Of a DNA stretch of 64,000 bases, positions 47,425 to 55,505 are shown piece after piece. A model generated the notes under the pieces. It saw only the letters and a program-made list of their open reading frames with translations. It did no database searches and was not told the origin of the DNA. The position numbers and the translations under genes are program-made. Numbering within the stretch: position 1 is the stretch's first letter; each line of letters begins with the position of its first letter. This DNA comes from AP-15 sp963788085 (GTDB lineage: Bacteria > Pseudomonadota > Alphaproteobacteria > ATCC43930 > CGMCC-115725), in NCBI GenBank assembly GCA_963788085.1, contig CAWBFS010000071.1:19842-83841 (forward strand), given 5' to 3'.

Positions 47425-47663
47425 TCCGCGCTTTCCCGGCGAAGGAGGCTGTCAGGAAAATTGATCTACAGAGCGAAAGAAGGGCTGAGGCGAGGCAGTG
47501 CGCGCTTCCAGACGCGCCCTTTGGGCGCTCCTCAGCATGAGGTAATGCTTTGATATTATGAAGAAAATTCCTCATCCTGAGGAGGCCGCGGCGCGGCCGT
47601 CCCGAAGGACGCACAACGCTGATCCAGGCAATCGTCGATTTCTTGACACCCTCGAACGCCGGG
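47425..47663. repeat. R2 MITE-like long palindrome, copy C
   Basis: The left end CCCGGCGAAGGAGGCTGTCA is intact; the right end (GATTTCTTGACACCCTCGAA, then CGCCGGG) is degenerate. Inner arms CCTCAGCATGAGGTAA and CCTCATCCTGAGGAGGCC match copies A and B, with CCAGACGCGCCC and CGTCCCGAAGGACGCAC outside them. Uninterrupted, about 239 bases. Confidence 0.75.
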
Positions 47664-47699
47664 ATCCACTTTGCCGGTGCCGACCTTGAGCTGGAGGGG

Positions 47700-47757
47700 C
47701 CTCCCCCACCTCACCCGACCCTCTCCGCCCCCGGGGGCGGAGAGGGAGAAGCGTGCT
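47700..47757. repeat. R1 palindromic repeat
   Basis: CTCTCCGCCCCCGGGGGCGG and AGAGG form a hairpin (CCCTCTCCGCCCC / GGGGCGGAGAGGG) with CCTCACCCGA on the left, the same type as the repeats at 5543, 35042 and 52689. It sits at the stop of the EthD-type gene and may serve as its transcript end. Confidence 0.75.
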
Positions 47758-48095
47758 CACTCCCGCGGAATGATCACCTTCTCCTCGGTGAGAAAGCTTT
47801 TGATGCGGCCGATGAAAAGAGCGCCGTCGGCATGCAATGCCTTGGCTTCGGGAGAGGCATTGGCGCGCTCCATGGCGGGCAGATCGTCATACCAGGTTTC
47901 GGCAACTCCATCGACTTCGACATCCGTCGTCGGAATGTCGGGCCGGGTCCGCTCGCCGACAATATGCGACTGAACGTAACGTCGCAGTCCCGGTACTGCA
48001 TGAGCCAGCGGCGCGTGCACCTCGAGCCAGTGCTTGACGAATTCCTCGTGCGAGAGGCCCGCCTTGCGGGTCAGCAGCGAGACGCTCTTGATCAT
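47757..48095 (-). CDS. EthD-domain protein
   Basis: 112 residues, intact. It begins MIKSVSLLTRKAGLSHEEFV and KHWLEVHAPLAHAVPGLRRY, the dimeric alpha+beta barrel pattern of the EthD family (R-K-x-G-x-S-x-E-x-F-x-x-H-W). EthD proteins accompany degradation enzymes; their chemistry is mostly unknown. It is divergent from the SDR gene by 66 bases, within a group of catabolic genes (SDR, monooxygenase-like, acyl-CoA dehydrogenase). Confidence 0.82.
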   Translation of the reverse strand: MIKSVSLLTRKAGLSHEEFVKHWLEVHAPLAHAVPGLRRYVQSHIVGERTRPDIPTTDVEVDGVAETWYDDLPAMERANASPEAKALHADGALFIGRIKSFLTEEKVIIPRE

Positions 48096-48161
48096 CGGCT
48101 AAGCCCTTCCGTTGCCATGTTCGGGAGCGCATGCTGCGCCGGGCGAGGCTGAGGAGGAAGC

Positions 48162-48911
48162 ATGAAGATCGACATTGCCGGCAAGCGCACCATTGTCGCC
48201 GGAGGCAGCCGCGGCATCGGGCGCGCGATCGCACTCGCCTTTGCCGAGGCCGGCGCCGGCGTGTCGATTTGCGCCCGCGGCGCCGAGGCGCTCGCCGCGA
48301 CCCGCGACGAGATCGCCCGGCATGGCGGCATCGCCCATGCCGCGGTCTGCGATCTTTCAGACGCCGCGGCCATTCCACGCTACATTGCAGAAGCGGCCGA
48401 CGCTCTCGACGGGATCGACGTTCTCGTCAACAATGCCTCGGGGTTCGGGACCAGCGACGACGAAGCCGGATGGGCCGCCAGCATCTCGGTCGACCTGCTG
48501 GCGACGGTGCGGGCGACGCGAGCGGCGCTGCCCTACCTCGAAAAGTCCGAAGCGGCCTCGATCTTGAACATCTCGTCGATCTCCGGGTTTCGAGCTTCGG
48601 TCCGCACGCCGCCCTACGGCGCCGTCAAGGCCGCGGTCCTGGAATACACCTTGACCCAGGCCGCGGCGCTCGCGGACAAGCGGATCCGGGTCAACTGCAT
48701 CGCCCCCGGCTCGATCGAATTCCCCGGCGGCACCTGGGCGCGGGCCAAGGCCAACAATCCGCACCTCTACGCCGGCATCCTCAGGAGCATCCCGTTCGGC
48801 CGGCTCGGCCGACCGGAGGAAATCGCGCAAGTTGCGCTGTTCCTGTGCTCGCCGCTCGCCAGCTGGGTGACCGGCCAGAATATCGCCGTCGATGGCGGGC
48901 AAATGCTGTAA
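48162..48911 (+). CDS. SDR family oxidoreductase
   Basis: 249 residues, intact. Rossmann motif VAGGSRGIGRAIALAFAEAG, VNNASGFG (NNxxG), ISSISGFRASVRTPPYGAVK with catalytic Ser and YxxxK, and a C-terminal NIAVDGGQML. A classical SDR using NAD(P). SRGIGR with the Ala-Arg after beta-2 (SICARGAEAL) favours NADP. Substrate unknown; neighbours include an EthD gene and an acyl-CoA dehydrogenase, pointing to acyl or ring catabolism. Confidence 0.85.
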   Translation: MKIDIAGKRTIVAGGSRGIGRAIALAFAEAGAGVSICARGAEALAATRDEIARHGGIAHAAVCDLSDAAAIPRYIAEAADALDGIDVLVNNASGFGTSDDEAGWAASISVDLLATVRATRAALPYLEKSEAASILNISSISGFRASVRTPPYGAVKAAVLEYTLTQAAALADKRIRVNCIAPGSIEFPGGTWARAKANNPHLYAGILRSIPFGRLGRPEEIAQVALFLCSPLASWVTGQNIAVDGGQML

Positions 48912-48970
48912 GGCCGATGCGATCGTCGGCCTCGGCTGCCGCTCCCGCGCCCCCGATGTGCCGGCTGCGC

Positions 48971-49303
48971 TTACGCGGGAGACGAGCCTTTTTGCTCCCA
49001 ATACCTTGCTGCGGCTGGAAATACTGTTCGGCAGCGCGTCGCCTCAGGCGCTCCGTCCAATGTGTCCGCGGCCGCGCGCCACACGGCGTAGTGGGGCGCC
49101 GCCCGATGCGCCTCGAGCGCCGCCTCGTCCCGGTAGACCTCGTAGAAATAATAGACGTTCTGGTCCTGCGCGTCCTGCAGGACGTTGAAGCGCATGCAGC
49201 CCGGCTCGTCCCTCTCGGAGCCGAGGGCATCCACCTCGATCGCCTTGAGGAAGCGCTCGCGCGCATCGGGCTTCACCCGGACCTTTACCCACATCGCCAG
49301 CAT
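48971..49303 (-). CDS. antibiotic biosynthesis monooxygenase (ABM/YgiN-like) domain protein
   Basis: 110 residues, intact. The ABM dimeric barrel pattern is VKVRVKPDARERFLKAIEVD, DEPGCMRFNVLQDAQDQNVY and YFYEVYRDEAALEAHRAAPH (the EPGxxxF and FxEVYxDxxAxxxH segments). Relatives are small cofactor-free quinol or haem-related monooxygenases. It lies between the SDR gene on the other strand and the acyl-CoA dehydrogenase gene on the same strand (about 120 bases downstream of it), so cotranscription with the latter is possible. Confidence 0.83.
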   Translation of the reverse strand: MLAMWVKVRVKPDARERFLKAIEVDALGSERDEPGCMRFNVLQDAQDQNVYYFYEVYRDEAALEAHRAAPHYAVWRAAADTLDGAPEATRCRTVFPAAARYWEQKGSSPA

Positions 49304-49426
49304 TGTGCCCTCCTTTCTGTCGGCGGTCCTGCGGAGCGGATGTTACGCGAATGGCACCGATGGCGTCATCCGCGGAAAGCCAGTCGCACGTTTGTAGAAC
49401 TCGATATGCGATCCGCGGCTTTCGGC

Positions 49427-50605
49427 TCAATACGAGCGCGGCATGCCCAGCACGTGCTGGCCGATATAGGCGAGGATCAGGTTGGTCGAGATCGGCGCGG
49501 TCTGGTAGAGGCGGGCCTCGCGCCATTTGCGCTCGATGTCGTATTCCTTGGCGAAGGCGAAGCCGCCATAGGTCGCGAAGGTCGCCTCGGCGGCGTGCCA
49601 GGTCGCCTCCGAGGCGAGGAGTTTGGCCATATTGGCGTCGGCGCCGCACTCCTTGCCGTCGTCGAACAATGCGGCGGCACGGCGGCAGATCATGTCGGCC
49701 GCTTCGAGCTCGGCATAGGCGTGGGCGAGCGGGAACTGTACGCCCTGGTTCTGCCCGATCGGCCGGTCGAAGACGAACCGCTCCTTGGCGTAGTCGATGC
49801 CCTTCTTGAGCAGCCAGCGGCCGTCGCCGATACATTCCTGAGCGACCAGGATGCGCTCGGCATTCATGCCGTCGAGAATGTAGCGGAAGCCCTTGCCTTC
49901 CTCGCCGATCAGGTTCTCGGGCGGCACTTCGAGATTGTCGAAAAACACCTCGGTGGTGTTGTGGTTGATCATCGCCTCGATCGGGCGGATCTCGACCCCG
50001 TGCCCCAAATTCTCGCGCAGATCGACGAGAAAGACCGAGAGGCCGTCGGTGCGGCGCTTCACTTCGTCGACCGGGGTGGTGCGCGCCAACAGCAGCATCA
50101 GGTCGGAATGCCGGGCGCGGGAGGTCCACACCTTTTGCCCGTTAATTACATAGTGGTTGCCGTGCCGCACCGCGCGGGTCTTGAGCTTGGTCGTGTCGGA
50201 GCCGGTCGTCGGCTCGGTCACGCCGAAAGCCTGCAGCCGCAATTCGCCCGAAGCGATCTTCGGCAGATAGCGCTGCTTCTGCTCCTCGCTGCCGTGCCGC
50301 AATACGGTGCCCATGATGTACATCTGCGCGTGCCCCTGGCTGGCCGTGCAGCCCGAAGCATTGATCTCCTCGAGGATCACGGCAGCGGCGCGCAACGGCA
50401 GCCCGGAGCCGCCATATTCCTCGGGGATCAGCGAGGCGAGAAAGCCGCCCTGCGTCAATTCGGCAATGAACTCGGTCGGATAGGCCTGCTCCGCCTCCAG
50501 CTTGCGCCAATAAGCCCCGGGGTAACGCTCGCAGATCTTGCGCACGGACTTGCGCAGCTCTGGATAATCCTCGCCGAGGGCCACCATCGTCGCCGTGTCG
50601 GTCAT
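49427..50605 (-). CDS. acyl-CoA dehydrogenase
   Basis: 392 residues from the ATG at 50605 (MTDTATMVALGEDYPELRKS), intact. Classical domains: N-terminal helices, FGVTEPTTGSDTTKLKTRAV (FAD/substrate segment of the family), YVINGQKVWTSRARHSDLML, and C-terminal IGQNQGVQFPLAHAYAELEA and ATYGGFAFAKEYDIERKWRE. The position of the usual catalytic Glu in the Glu376-type branch corresponds to the GGFAFAKEYDIER loop; I did not align it rigorously. FAD-dependent alpha,beta-dehydrogenation of an acyl-CoA is the expected reaction. It probably forms a unit with the monooxygenase-like gene downstream. Confidence 0.87.
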   Translation of the reverse strand: MTDTATMVALGEDYPELRKSVRKICERYPGAYWRKLEAEQAYPTEFIAELTQGGFLASLIPEEYGGSGLPLRAAAVILEEINASGCTASQGHAQMYIMGTVLRHGSEEQKQRYLPKIASGELRLQAFGVTEPTTGSDTTKLKTRAVRHGNHYVINGQKVWTSRARHSDLMLLLARTTPVDEVKRRTDGLSVFLVDLRENLGHGVEIRPIEAMINHNTTEVFFDNLEVPPENLIGEEGKGFRYILDGMNAERILVAQECIGDGRWLLKKGIDYAKERFVFDRPIGQNQGVQFPLAHAYAELEAADMICRRAAALFDDGKECGADANMAKLLASEATWHAAEATFATYGGFAFAKEYDIERKWREARLYQTAPISTNLILAYIGQHVLGMPRSY

Positions 50606-50745
50606 TGCGCGCTCCTTTCCGCCGCTTTCTCGACGAGAATAGTGCACAGCAGCGGCGAATTCATCACGAAGGAAGCTCTCGCTAATGGCACGCGGCCGCA
50701 GGCAGAGGTTTGGGTGTGATTGCGCGGGCAACCTCGGAACTCCGC

Positions 50746-51480
50746 CTAAGACGTGCTCCGCATGTTCTCGATGATCGCCGTCGCGGCGCGGGCGGGGTCG
50801 TCGCTTCTGACGATCGGGCGGCCGACGACGAGATAATCCGCCCCCGCCGCGATCGCCTGCGCGGGTGTGCCGGGCCGCTTGTGGTCATCGACGGACGAGC
50901 CGGCAAGCCGAACCCCGGGCGTGGCGATCAGCAGCCGCTGTTCCCCGGTGATCTGGCGGATCCGGTTCGGATTGTCATGTGGCGAGGCGATGATGCCGTC
51001 GCATCCGCACTCGATCGCTCGTTTGACGCGCAGCCGGATCAAATCCTCGACACTGCACAGATAACCGAGTTCGCGCAGGCCGTCCTGATCGACCGAGGTG
51101 AGGACCGTGATCGCGAAGATTTTCAAGCGGGAATTTCCCTTGCCCTCGACCGCCGCCTTCATGATCTCGCCGTCACCATGAACGGTGACGAAAGTGACCC
51201 CGCGCTCCGCGGCCCGCGCGACTCCCTGCTTTACCGTCTCGCCGATGTCGAACATCTTGGCATCGAGAAAAATGTTCTTGTTCCTTGCGAGCAAGTAATC
51301 GAGCAGGCCGTCGAACCCGGCGGCGAATTGCAGCCACAGGCCGACCTTAAAGAACGAAACCACCCCCTCCAGCTTGTCGATCAGCGCCCGAGCTTCGCTT
51401 ATGCTCGGCACGTCGAGCGCTACGATCAGGCGATCTTCCATTTTTTCGGGCACTTCGCGATAGATAGTCATCGAAGTCAT
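50746..51480 (-). CDS. pyrF: orotidine 5'-phosphate decarboxylase
   Basis: 244 residues from the ATG at 51480 (MTSMTIYREVPEKMEDRLIV). The catalytic array D-x-K-x-x-D is FLDAKMFDIGETV (Asp73, Lys75, Asp78), with VALD at the barrel start, TVLTSVDQDGLRELG and ATPGVRL plus DYLVVGRPIVRSDDP at the phosphate site. It removes CO2 from OMP in the last step of UMP synthesis. The start overlaps the alkA stop by 4 bases (ATGA), so it is translationally coupled to DNA-repair genes. The longer frame to 51555 would lie inside alkA and is not needed. Confidence 0.93.
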   Translation of the reverse strand: MTSMTIYREVPEKMEDRLIVALDVPSISEARALIDKLEGVVSFFKVGLWLQFAAGFDGLLDYLLARNKNIFLDAKMFDIGETVKQGVARAAERGVTFVTVHGDGEIMKAAVEGKGNSRLKIFAITVLTSVDQDGLRELGYLCSVEDLIRLRVKRAIECGCDGIIASPHDNPNRIRQITGEQRLLIATPGVRLAGSSVDDHKRPGTPAQAIAAGADYLVVGRPIVRSDDPARAATAIIENMRSTS

Positions 51481-52124
51481 TGTGATGTCTGCAACGGCGC
51501 CTGCTCGGCCAGGCGCCATAGATACCAGCTCGCCACGGTGCGGTAGGGCTTCCACCGGAGGCCGTAGGTTTCGACGTCCTTGCGCGCCGGCAGCTCACCC
51601 TGGGTATAGGCGCGGGCAAAGCCCTTGCGGATGCCGTAATCGTCCGCAGGCAGCACATCCGGCCGGCCGAGGCGGAAGATCAGCAGCATCTCGACCGTCC
51701 AGCGGCCGATCCCGCGAACCGAAGTCAGCCCCTCGATAATCGCCTCATCTTCCATATGCCGGATCTCGGCGAGTGTCGGGATCTCCCCGCTGACGGTCTT
51801 GCCGGCGAGGTCGCGTAGCGAGAGGAGCTTTGAGCGCGACAGGCCGGCGCCGCGCAGTTCATCCTCGGATGCGGCGAGGACCTGTTCGGCAGTCGGGTCC
51901 GTGCCGGGAAACAGCGCGCAGAACCGCGCAAAAATCGTCGCCGCCGCCTTGCCGTTCAGCTGCTGATAGACGATCGCCCGCGACAGCGCGCCAAAGATGC
52001 TGGACGCACCGATCGGCTGCAGGAGAAACGGGCCGACCGCGTCGATGACGCGCGCCATGGTTTCGTCGCGGGCGCGCAGGTGATCGACCGCGATTGCCGG
52101 CTCGAAACCGAGGCCCTCATTCAT
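51477..52124 (-). CDS. DNA-3-methyladenine glycosylase II (AlkA-like, HhH-GPD)
   Basis: 215 residues from the ATG at 52124 (MNEGLGFEPAIAVDHLRARD). The helix-hairpin-helix is LTSVRGIGRWTVEMLLIF and the catalytic Asp is expected at about 162 in LPADDYGIRKGF. It excises alkylated purines. It lacks the N-terminal Ada-like part of E. coli AlkA and so resembles the compact bacterial/eukaryotic form. The start overlaps the ogt stop by 4 bases and its own stop overlaps pyrF, giving a coupled three-gene operon. Confidence 0.9.
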   Translation of the reverse strand: MNEGLGFEPAIAVDHLRARDETMARVIDAVGPFLLQPIGASSIFGALSRAIVYQQLNGKAAATIFARFCALFPGTDPTAEQVLAASEDELRGAGLSRSKLLSLRDLAGKTVSGEIPTLAEIRHMEDEAIIEGLTSVRGIGRWTVEMLLIFRLGRPDVLPADDYGIRKGFARAYTQGELPARKDVETYGLRWKPYRTVASWYLWRLAEQAPLQTSQ

Positions 52125-52636
52125 TCGCCGCGTTCGATCGCCAGCATGCGGCGTTTGGTCTCCGTGCCGCCATGGGCCGAAAAGCCGCCGATCTTGCCGC
52201 CGGCCGCCAGCACGCGGTGGCATGGCACGACGATCGGGAACGGGTTGCGCCCGAGCGCCTGGCCGACGGCGCGTGCCGCGCGAGCGGCGCCGAGGCGCGC
52301 TGCGACGTCGCCATAGGCGAGCGTCTTTCCCGGCGGGATCGTGCGCGCCACCTCGTAAACGCGGCGGTGGAACGGCGCCACGCCCTCCATGTCGAGCGCG
52401 ATCGTCGAGAGGTCGCTCGGCTCGCCCTGGAGCAGTGCGACGATGCCGTCGATCGCAAGCCGCACCTTTGGCGGCGGCGGCCCTTCCGCAGCGGTCGGAA
52501 ACCGCTGCAGCATGCGCTCGCGCGTCTCCATATCGCCCGCCTCGGGGAGCTGCACGCCCACCAGGCCCCGATCACTCCAGGCGACGCCGCAGCGGCCGAT
52601 CGCCGTGTCGAATAGCGTAAATCCGTATGCCGTCAT
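52121..52636 (-). CDS. ogt: methylated-DNA-[protein]-cysteine S-methyltransferase
   Basis: 171 residues from the ATG at 52636 (MTAYGFTLFDTAIGRCGVAW); an upstream in-frame start at 52669 adds 11 non-conserved residues. The methyl-acceptor Cys is in VVPCHRVLAAGG (Cys139), with the Arg finger and recognition helix region AYGDVAARLGAARAARAVGQ and APFHRRVYEVARTIPPGKTL. It removes O6-alkyl groups from guanine in a suicide reaction. First gene of the ogt-alkA-pyrF operon; both repair enzymes act on alkylated bases. The repeat at 52689-52740 lies just upstream. Confidence 0.92.
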   Translation of the reverse strand: MTAYGFTLFDTAIGRCGVAWSDRGLVGVQLPEAGDMETRERMLQRFPTAAEGPPPPKVRLAIDGIVALLQGEPSDLSTIALDMEGVAPFHRRVYEVARTIPPGKTLAYGDVAARLGAARAARAVGQALGRNPFPIVVPCHRVLAAGGKIGGFSAHGGTETKRRMLAIERGE

Positions 52637-52688
52637 GTCGCGATCGTACCACCTGTTCTTGCCTGTCACACGCCCTCGATGTCTTCAG

Positions 52689-52740
52689 GCCCCTCACCCC
52701 GATCCTCTCCCCGGGTGCGGCGCAAGCGGGGAGAGGGAGC
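52689..52740. repeat. R1 palindromic repeat
   Basis: CCCCTCACCCCGATCCTCTCC, shortened here to the arms CTCTCCCCG and CGGGGAGAG around a 12-base loop, in the gap between ogt and the anti-sigma gene. It may act as the transcript end of the anti-sigma operon. Confidence 0.72.
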
Positions 52741-52755
52741 AATTCATGGCTGTGT

Positions 52756-53518
52756 TCAGCCCGTTGTCGCCTTGCGGAAGAGGCGTTCGAATTCGGCGAG
52801 CTCGCTCGGGGCCGCGTCGGTGACCGCCCAGAAGCCGAGATCGCCCTCGTCCCAGTGCCGCACATTGTAGCCGCGGCGAGTCAGGGTCCGCGCTGCGGTC
52901 GGCCGGCGAGGCTGGCAGCACGAAGAGGCTGATCACATGTTGGCGGCGCTTGTAGACGAGGGCAGGGACCGGTTTTCCCGCGATCAGGTCGAGCCGACCG
53001 CCGACCAGCGGGAAGCCCTCGGCGCCGAGGTCGACGGCCGGCGGCGACAGATCGGTTCGGCCGGCAAACCACGGCTTGACCGTGTGCTGATCCGAGGAAG
53101 CGACATCGGTGAGGTGAGTGCCCAACAGCGAGCGCAAATGGCTGTCGATGATCTCGGTCTCCATCGTGTCGGTTTGCCGCTCGCCCACCAGCACAAACGT
53201 GCCGCCCGAGCCGACCGCGACGGCGAGCAGGATCGAGGCGGCATAGGCAAGCCAGCCCGGCGCACGCGATGCCGCCGGCGCGCTGGCCGCCGCCTCTCGG
53301 CGCAGCGCAAAGCGGATCTGCGAGCGCAGTTCGTCGGGTGCCCGATAAACCGGCGCGGAACTGCGGATCTCATCGCGCAGACGCTCGATGGCCGTCGCCT
53401 CGGGGCCACAATCGGGGCAGCTCTGCAGATGGTCGCGCAACGCCGGCCGCTCGGTCTCTGCGAGCTCGCCATCGAGATAAGCTTCGAGCCGGGGGCGCAC
53501 CTCATCGCATTGCATCAC
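52756..53518 (-). CDS. membrane anti-sigma factor (zinc-binding ZAS domain), one frameshift
   Basis: About 253 residues. The N-terminal ZAS domain has Cys4, His30, Cys34 and Cys37 (H-x3-C-x2-C in RDHLQSCPDCGPE), a membrane helix at about 88-110 (WLAYAASILLAVAVGSGGTF), then a periplasmic domain. After one base is corrected near 52890, the C-terminus reads TLTRRGYNVRHWDEGDLGFW and AVTDAAPSELAEFERLFRKA, the usual ending of such anti-sigma factors. It would hold the ECF sigma factor encoded 4 bases upstream (ATGA overlap) at the membrane until a redox or envelope signal. The inducing signal is unknown. Confidence 0.84.
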
Positions 53519-54060
53519 TCACATCCTTTTCCGTCCCAGGCCCGGCGCAGCGCCGCGCGCGCCCGGTGCAACCGCGACATCACCGTTCCAATCGGCACCC
53601 CCGTAACTTCAGCCATCTGGCGGTAGTCGAGTTCTTGCAATTCGCGCAGCACGATCGCCTCGCGCAGCGACGGCGGCAGGCTCTCGATCAGCAAATCGAG
53701 CCGCCGCAGATCGGAGCGGCTCTCCAACAGCGCATCGGCATCGACGGACCGCGCCGGCATGCTGTGGACCGAGCCGTCGAAGTCGCGGTCGAGCTCGAGC
53801 GGCACCAGCTCCGCGGGCCGGTTGCGCGCGAGCCAGTCATAGGAGGTCCGGCGCACGATCTTTAGGAGCCAGCTCTTGGCGTCCCCCTCATGATAACTGT
53901 CGAAATAACGAAACGCCCGCAGACAAGCCTCCTGCAGAACATCGGCGGCGTCAGCATCGTTGCGCGTCAGCCAGCGCGCGAGCGCATATCCGGCGTCGAG
54001 ATGGGGCAGCACCACCGCCTCGAACCGGCTCTGCCGACGCCGCTCCGCGATCCACGCCAT
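53515..54060 (-). CDS. ECF-family RNA polymerase sigma factor
   Basis: 181 residues from the ATG at 54060 (MAWIAERRRQSRFEAVVLPH); upstream starts in frame add a non-conserved Arg-rich stretch. Region 2 is DADAADVLQEACLRAFRYFD and SWLLKIVRRTSYDWL; region 4 is LPPSLREAIVLRELQELDYR and VTGVPIGTVMSRLHRARAAL, the helix-turn-helix that reads the -35 box. The stop overlaps the anti-sigma start by 4 bases, the typical pair. It directs transcription of a small regulon. The divergent coxG gene starts 138 bases away. Confidence 0.9.
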   Translation of the reverse strand: MAWIAERRRQSRFEAVVLPHLDAGYALARWLTRNDADAADVLQEACLRAFRYFDSYHEGDAKSWLLKIVRRTSYDWLARNRPAELVPLELDRDFDGSVHSMPARSVDADALLESRSDLRRLDLLIESLPPSLREAIVLRELQELDYRQMAEVTGVPIGTVMSRLHRARAALRRAWDGKGCE

Positions 54061-54197
54061 GCGCGCTCTTCTACCCCGTACCGACCAGGACCGCAGCAAC
54101 GGCGGAATTATTCCGCGACGGCGCCAATTCTGCCCGCACGGTTGCAATCCCCATGCGCCAGCCGCACACTCGCGAACTGCAGGAAAGGAATTTGCCG

Positions 54198-54885
54198 ATG
54201 GAAATGACGGGCGAGTTTCGCATCCCCGCTCCCCGCCAACGCGTCTGGGAGGGGCTCAACGATCCGGAGATCCTGAAGAGCAGCATCCCCGGCTGTCAGA
54301 CGATCGAGAAGCTATCCGATACCGAGTTCACCGCCAAGGTCCTCGCCCAGGTCGGGCCGGTAAAGGCCAATTTCGCCGGGAAAGTGACTTTGGCGGATCT
54401 CAACCCGCCGCAGAGCTACACGATCGCCGGCGAAGGCACCGGCGGCGTCGCCGGTTTTGCCAAGGGCAGCGCCAAAGTCAACCTCGACGAGGATGGCGGC
54501 GCGACGGTGCTGCATTATGCCGTCCAGGCGCATGTCGGCGGCAAGCTGGCGCAGATCGGCTCGCGTCTCGATCAACTCGGTCGCCCGCCGAATGGCCGAA
54601 AACTTCTTCACGCGTTTCGTTGCCGCAGTCGCCCCCGAACAGGCGGCCCCGGCGGCTGCCGGCACGACGACAGAAACCGAAGCCGTGCCGCAGGATCGGG
54701 TCGCGGCCACAATCAGTGACCAGCGCGCCCCGCCGGTAGCTTCGGTCGAGGCTCAACCGAATGCCCCCGCCGCGGCACCGGCAAAGAAGGAGATCAGGCT
54801 TCCGCCCGCGGTGTGGGTGACCGGGCTCGCCGCGATCATCGGCGCGATGCTGTATTTCTTTACGGGCCGCCGGGTAACCCGGTAG
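54198..54885 (+). CDS. coxG: CoxG-family SRPBCC protein, one frameshift
   Basis: About 228 residues from the ATG at 54198 (MEMTGEFRIPAPRQRVWEGL). Residues 1-145 form the CoxG SRPBCC fold: NDPEILKSSIPGCQTIEKLS, YTIAGEGTGGVAGFAKGSAK and, after one base is dropped near 54565, SINSVARRMAENFFTRFVAA. The C-terminal part is an Ala/Pro-rich linker and one membrane helix (PPAVWVTGLAAIIGAMLYFF), so the protein is membrane anchored. CoxG recruits the CO-dehydrogenase-type enzyme to the membrane in Oligotropha. It starts the coxGSLM set. The upstream ATG at 54153 lacks conserved sequence. Confidence 0.84.
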
Positions 54886-54990
54886 GAAGCTTCGTCGCGA
54901 AGCCTTGAGCCGGAAGCGGCGGCGGCATAAAACTCCGCCCGGAGTTTCCGCCGTCCTTTGGCGGCCGGTGATCGATGCAGGGAGATCTCG

Positions 54991-55500
54991 ATGCAGAAGA
55001 CGGTCAGCCTCACCGTGAACGGCAAGCCGGTTTCGGCGACGGTCGAAGGCCGGACATTATTGGTGCAGCTGCTGCGCGAGCAGCTCGGTCTGACCGGCAC
55101 GCATGTCGGCTGCGACACGAGCCAATGCGGCGCCTGCGTCGTCCATGTCGACGGGGAAGCCGTCAAGGCTTGCACCCTGCTGGCGGTGCAGGCTGAAGGC
55201 CGCTCGGTGCTGACGATCGAGGCCGTCGCGGACGGTGACAAACTGCATCCGATGCAGGAGGCGTTCCGCAACAATCATGCCTTGCAGTGCGGGTTCTGCA
55301 CGCCCGGCATGATCATGAGCGCGCTCGATCTGGTCAAAAACAACCCCAACCCGACCGAGCGCGAGGTCCGCGAGTATCTCGAAGGCAATCTCTGCCGCTG
55401 CACGGGCTATCACAACATCGTGCTGGCGATCATCGAGGGGGCGGCGGTGATGCGAGGCGAGGAGCCGCCGCCCAGCGTCCATGGGGTGGCCGCGGAGTAA
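54991..55500 (+). CDS. coxS: molybdenum hydroxylase 2Fe-2S small subunit (CoxS)
   Basis: 169 residues from the ATG at 54991 (MQKTVSLTVNGKPVSATVEG), intact. The plant-type 2Fe-2S cluster is held by Cys41, Cys46, Cys49 and Cys61 (GCDTSQCGACVVHVDG); the second, helical cluster by Cys100, Cys103, Cys135 and Cys137 (LQCGFCTPGM, NLCRCTGYHNIV). Electrons pass from the Mo centre in CoxL through these clusters to FAD in CoxM. It lies 106 bases after coxG and 5 bases before coxL. Confidence 0.93.
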   Translation: MQKTVSLTVNGKPVSATVEGRTLLVQLLREQLGLTGTHVGCDTSQCGACVVHVDGEAVKACTLLAVQAEGRSVLTIEAVADGDKLHPMQEAFRNNHALQCGFCTPGMIMSALDLVKNNPNPTEREVREYLEGNLCRCTGYHNIVLAIIEGAAVMRGEEPPPSVHGVAAE

Positions 55501-55505
55501 GGGCG

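Noticed and set aside
33640..47663. CRISPR array suspected from repeated palindromes
   Set aside because: Copies are several kilobases apart, long and self-complementary; there are no regular spacers and no cas genes.
48131..50719. A very long plus-strand open frame (about 860 codons) across the SDR, monooxygenase and acyl-CoA dehydrogenase genes
   Set aside because: It lies antisense or out of frame to well-conserved genes, has an Arg/Gly/Ala-rich composition without any domain, and is expected by chance at this GC content.
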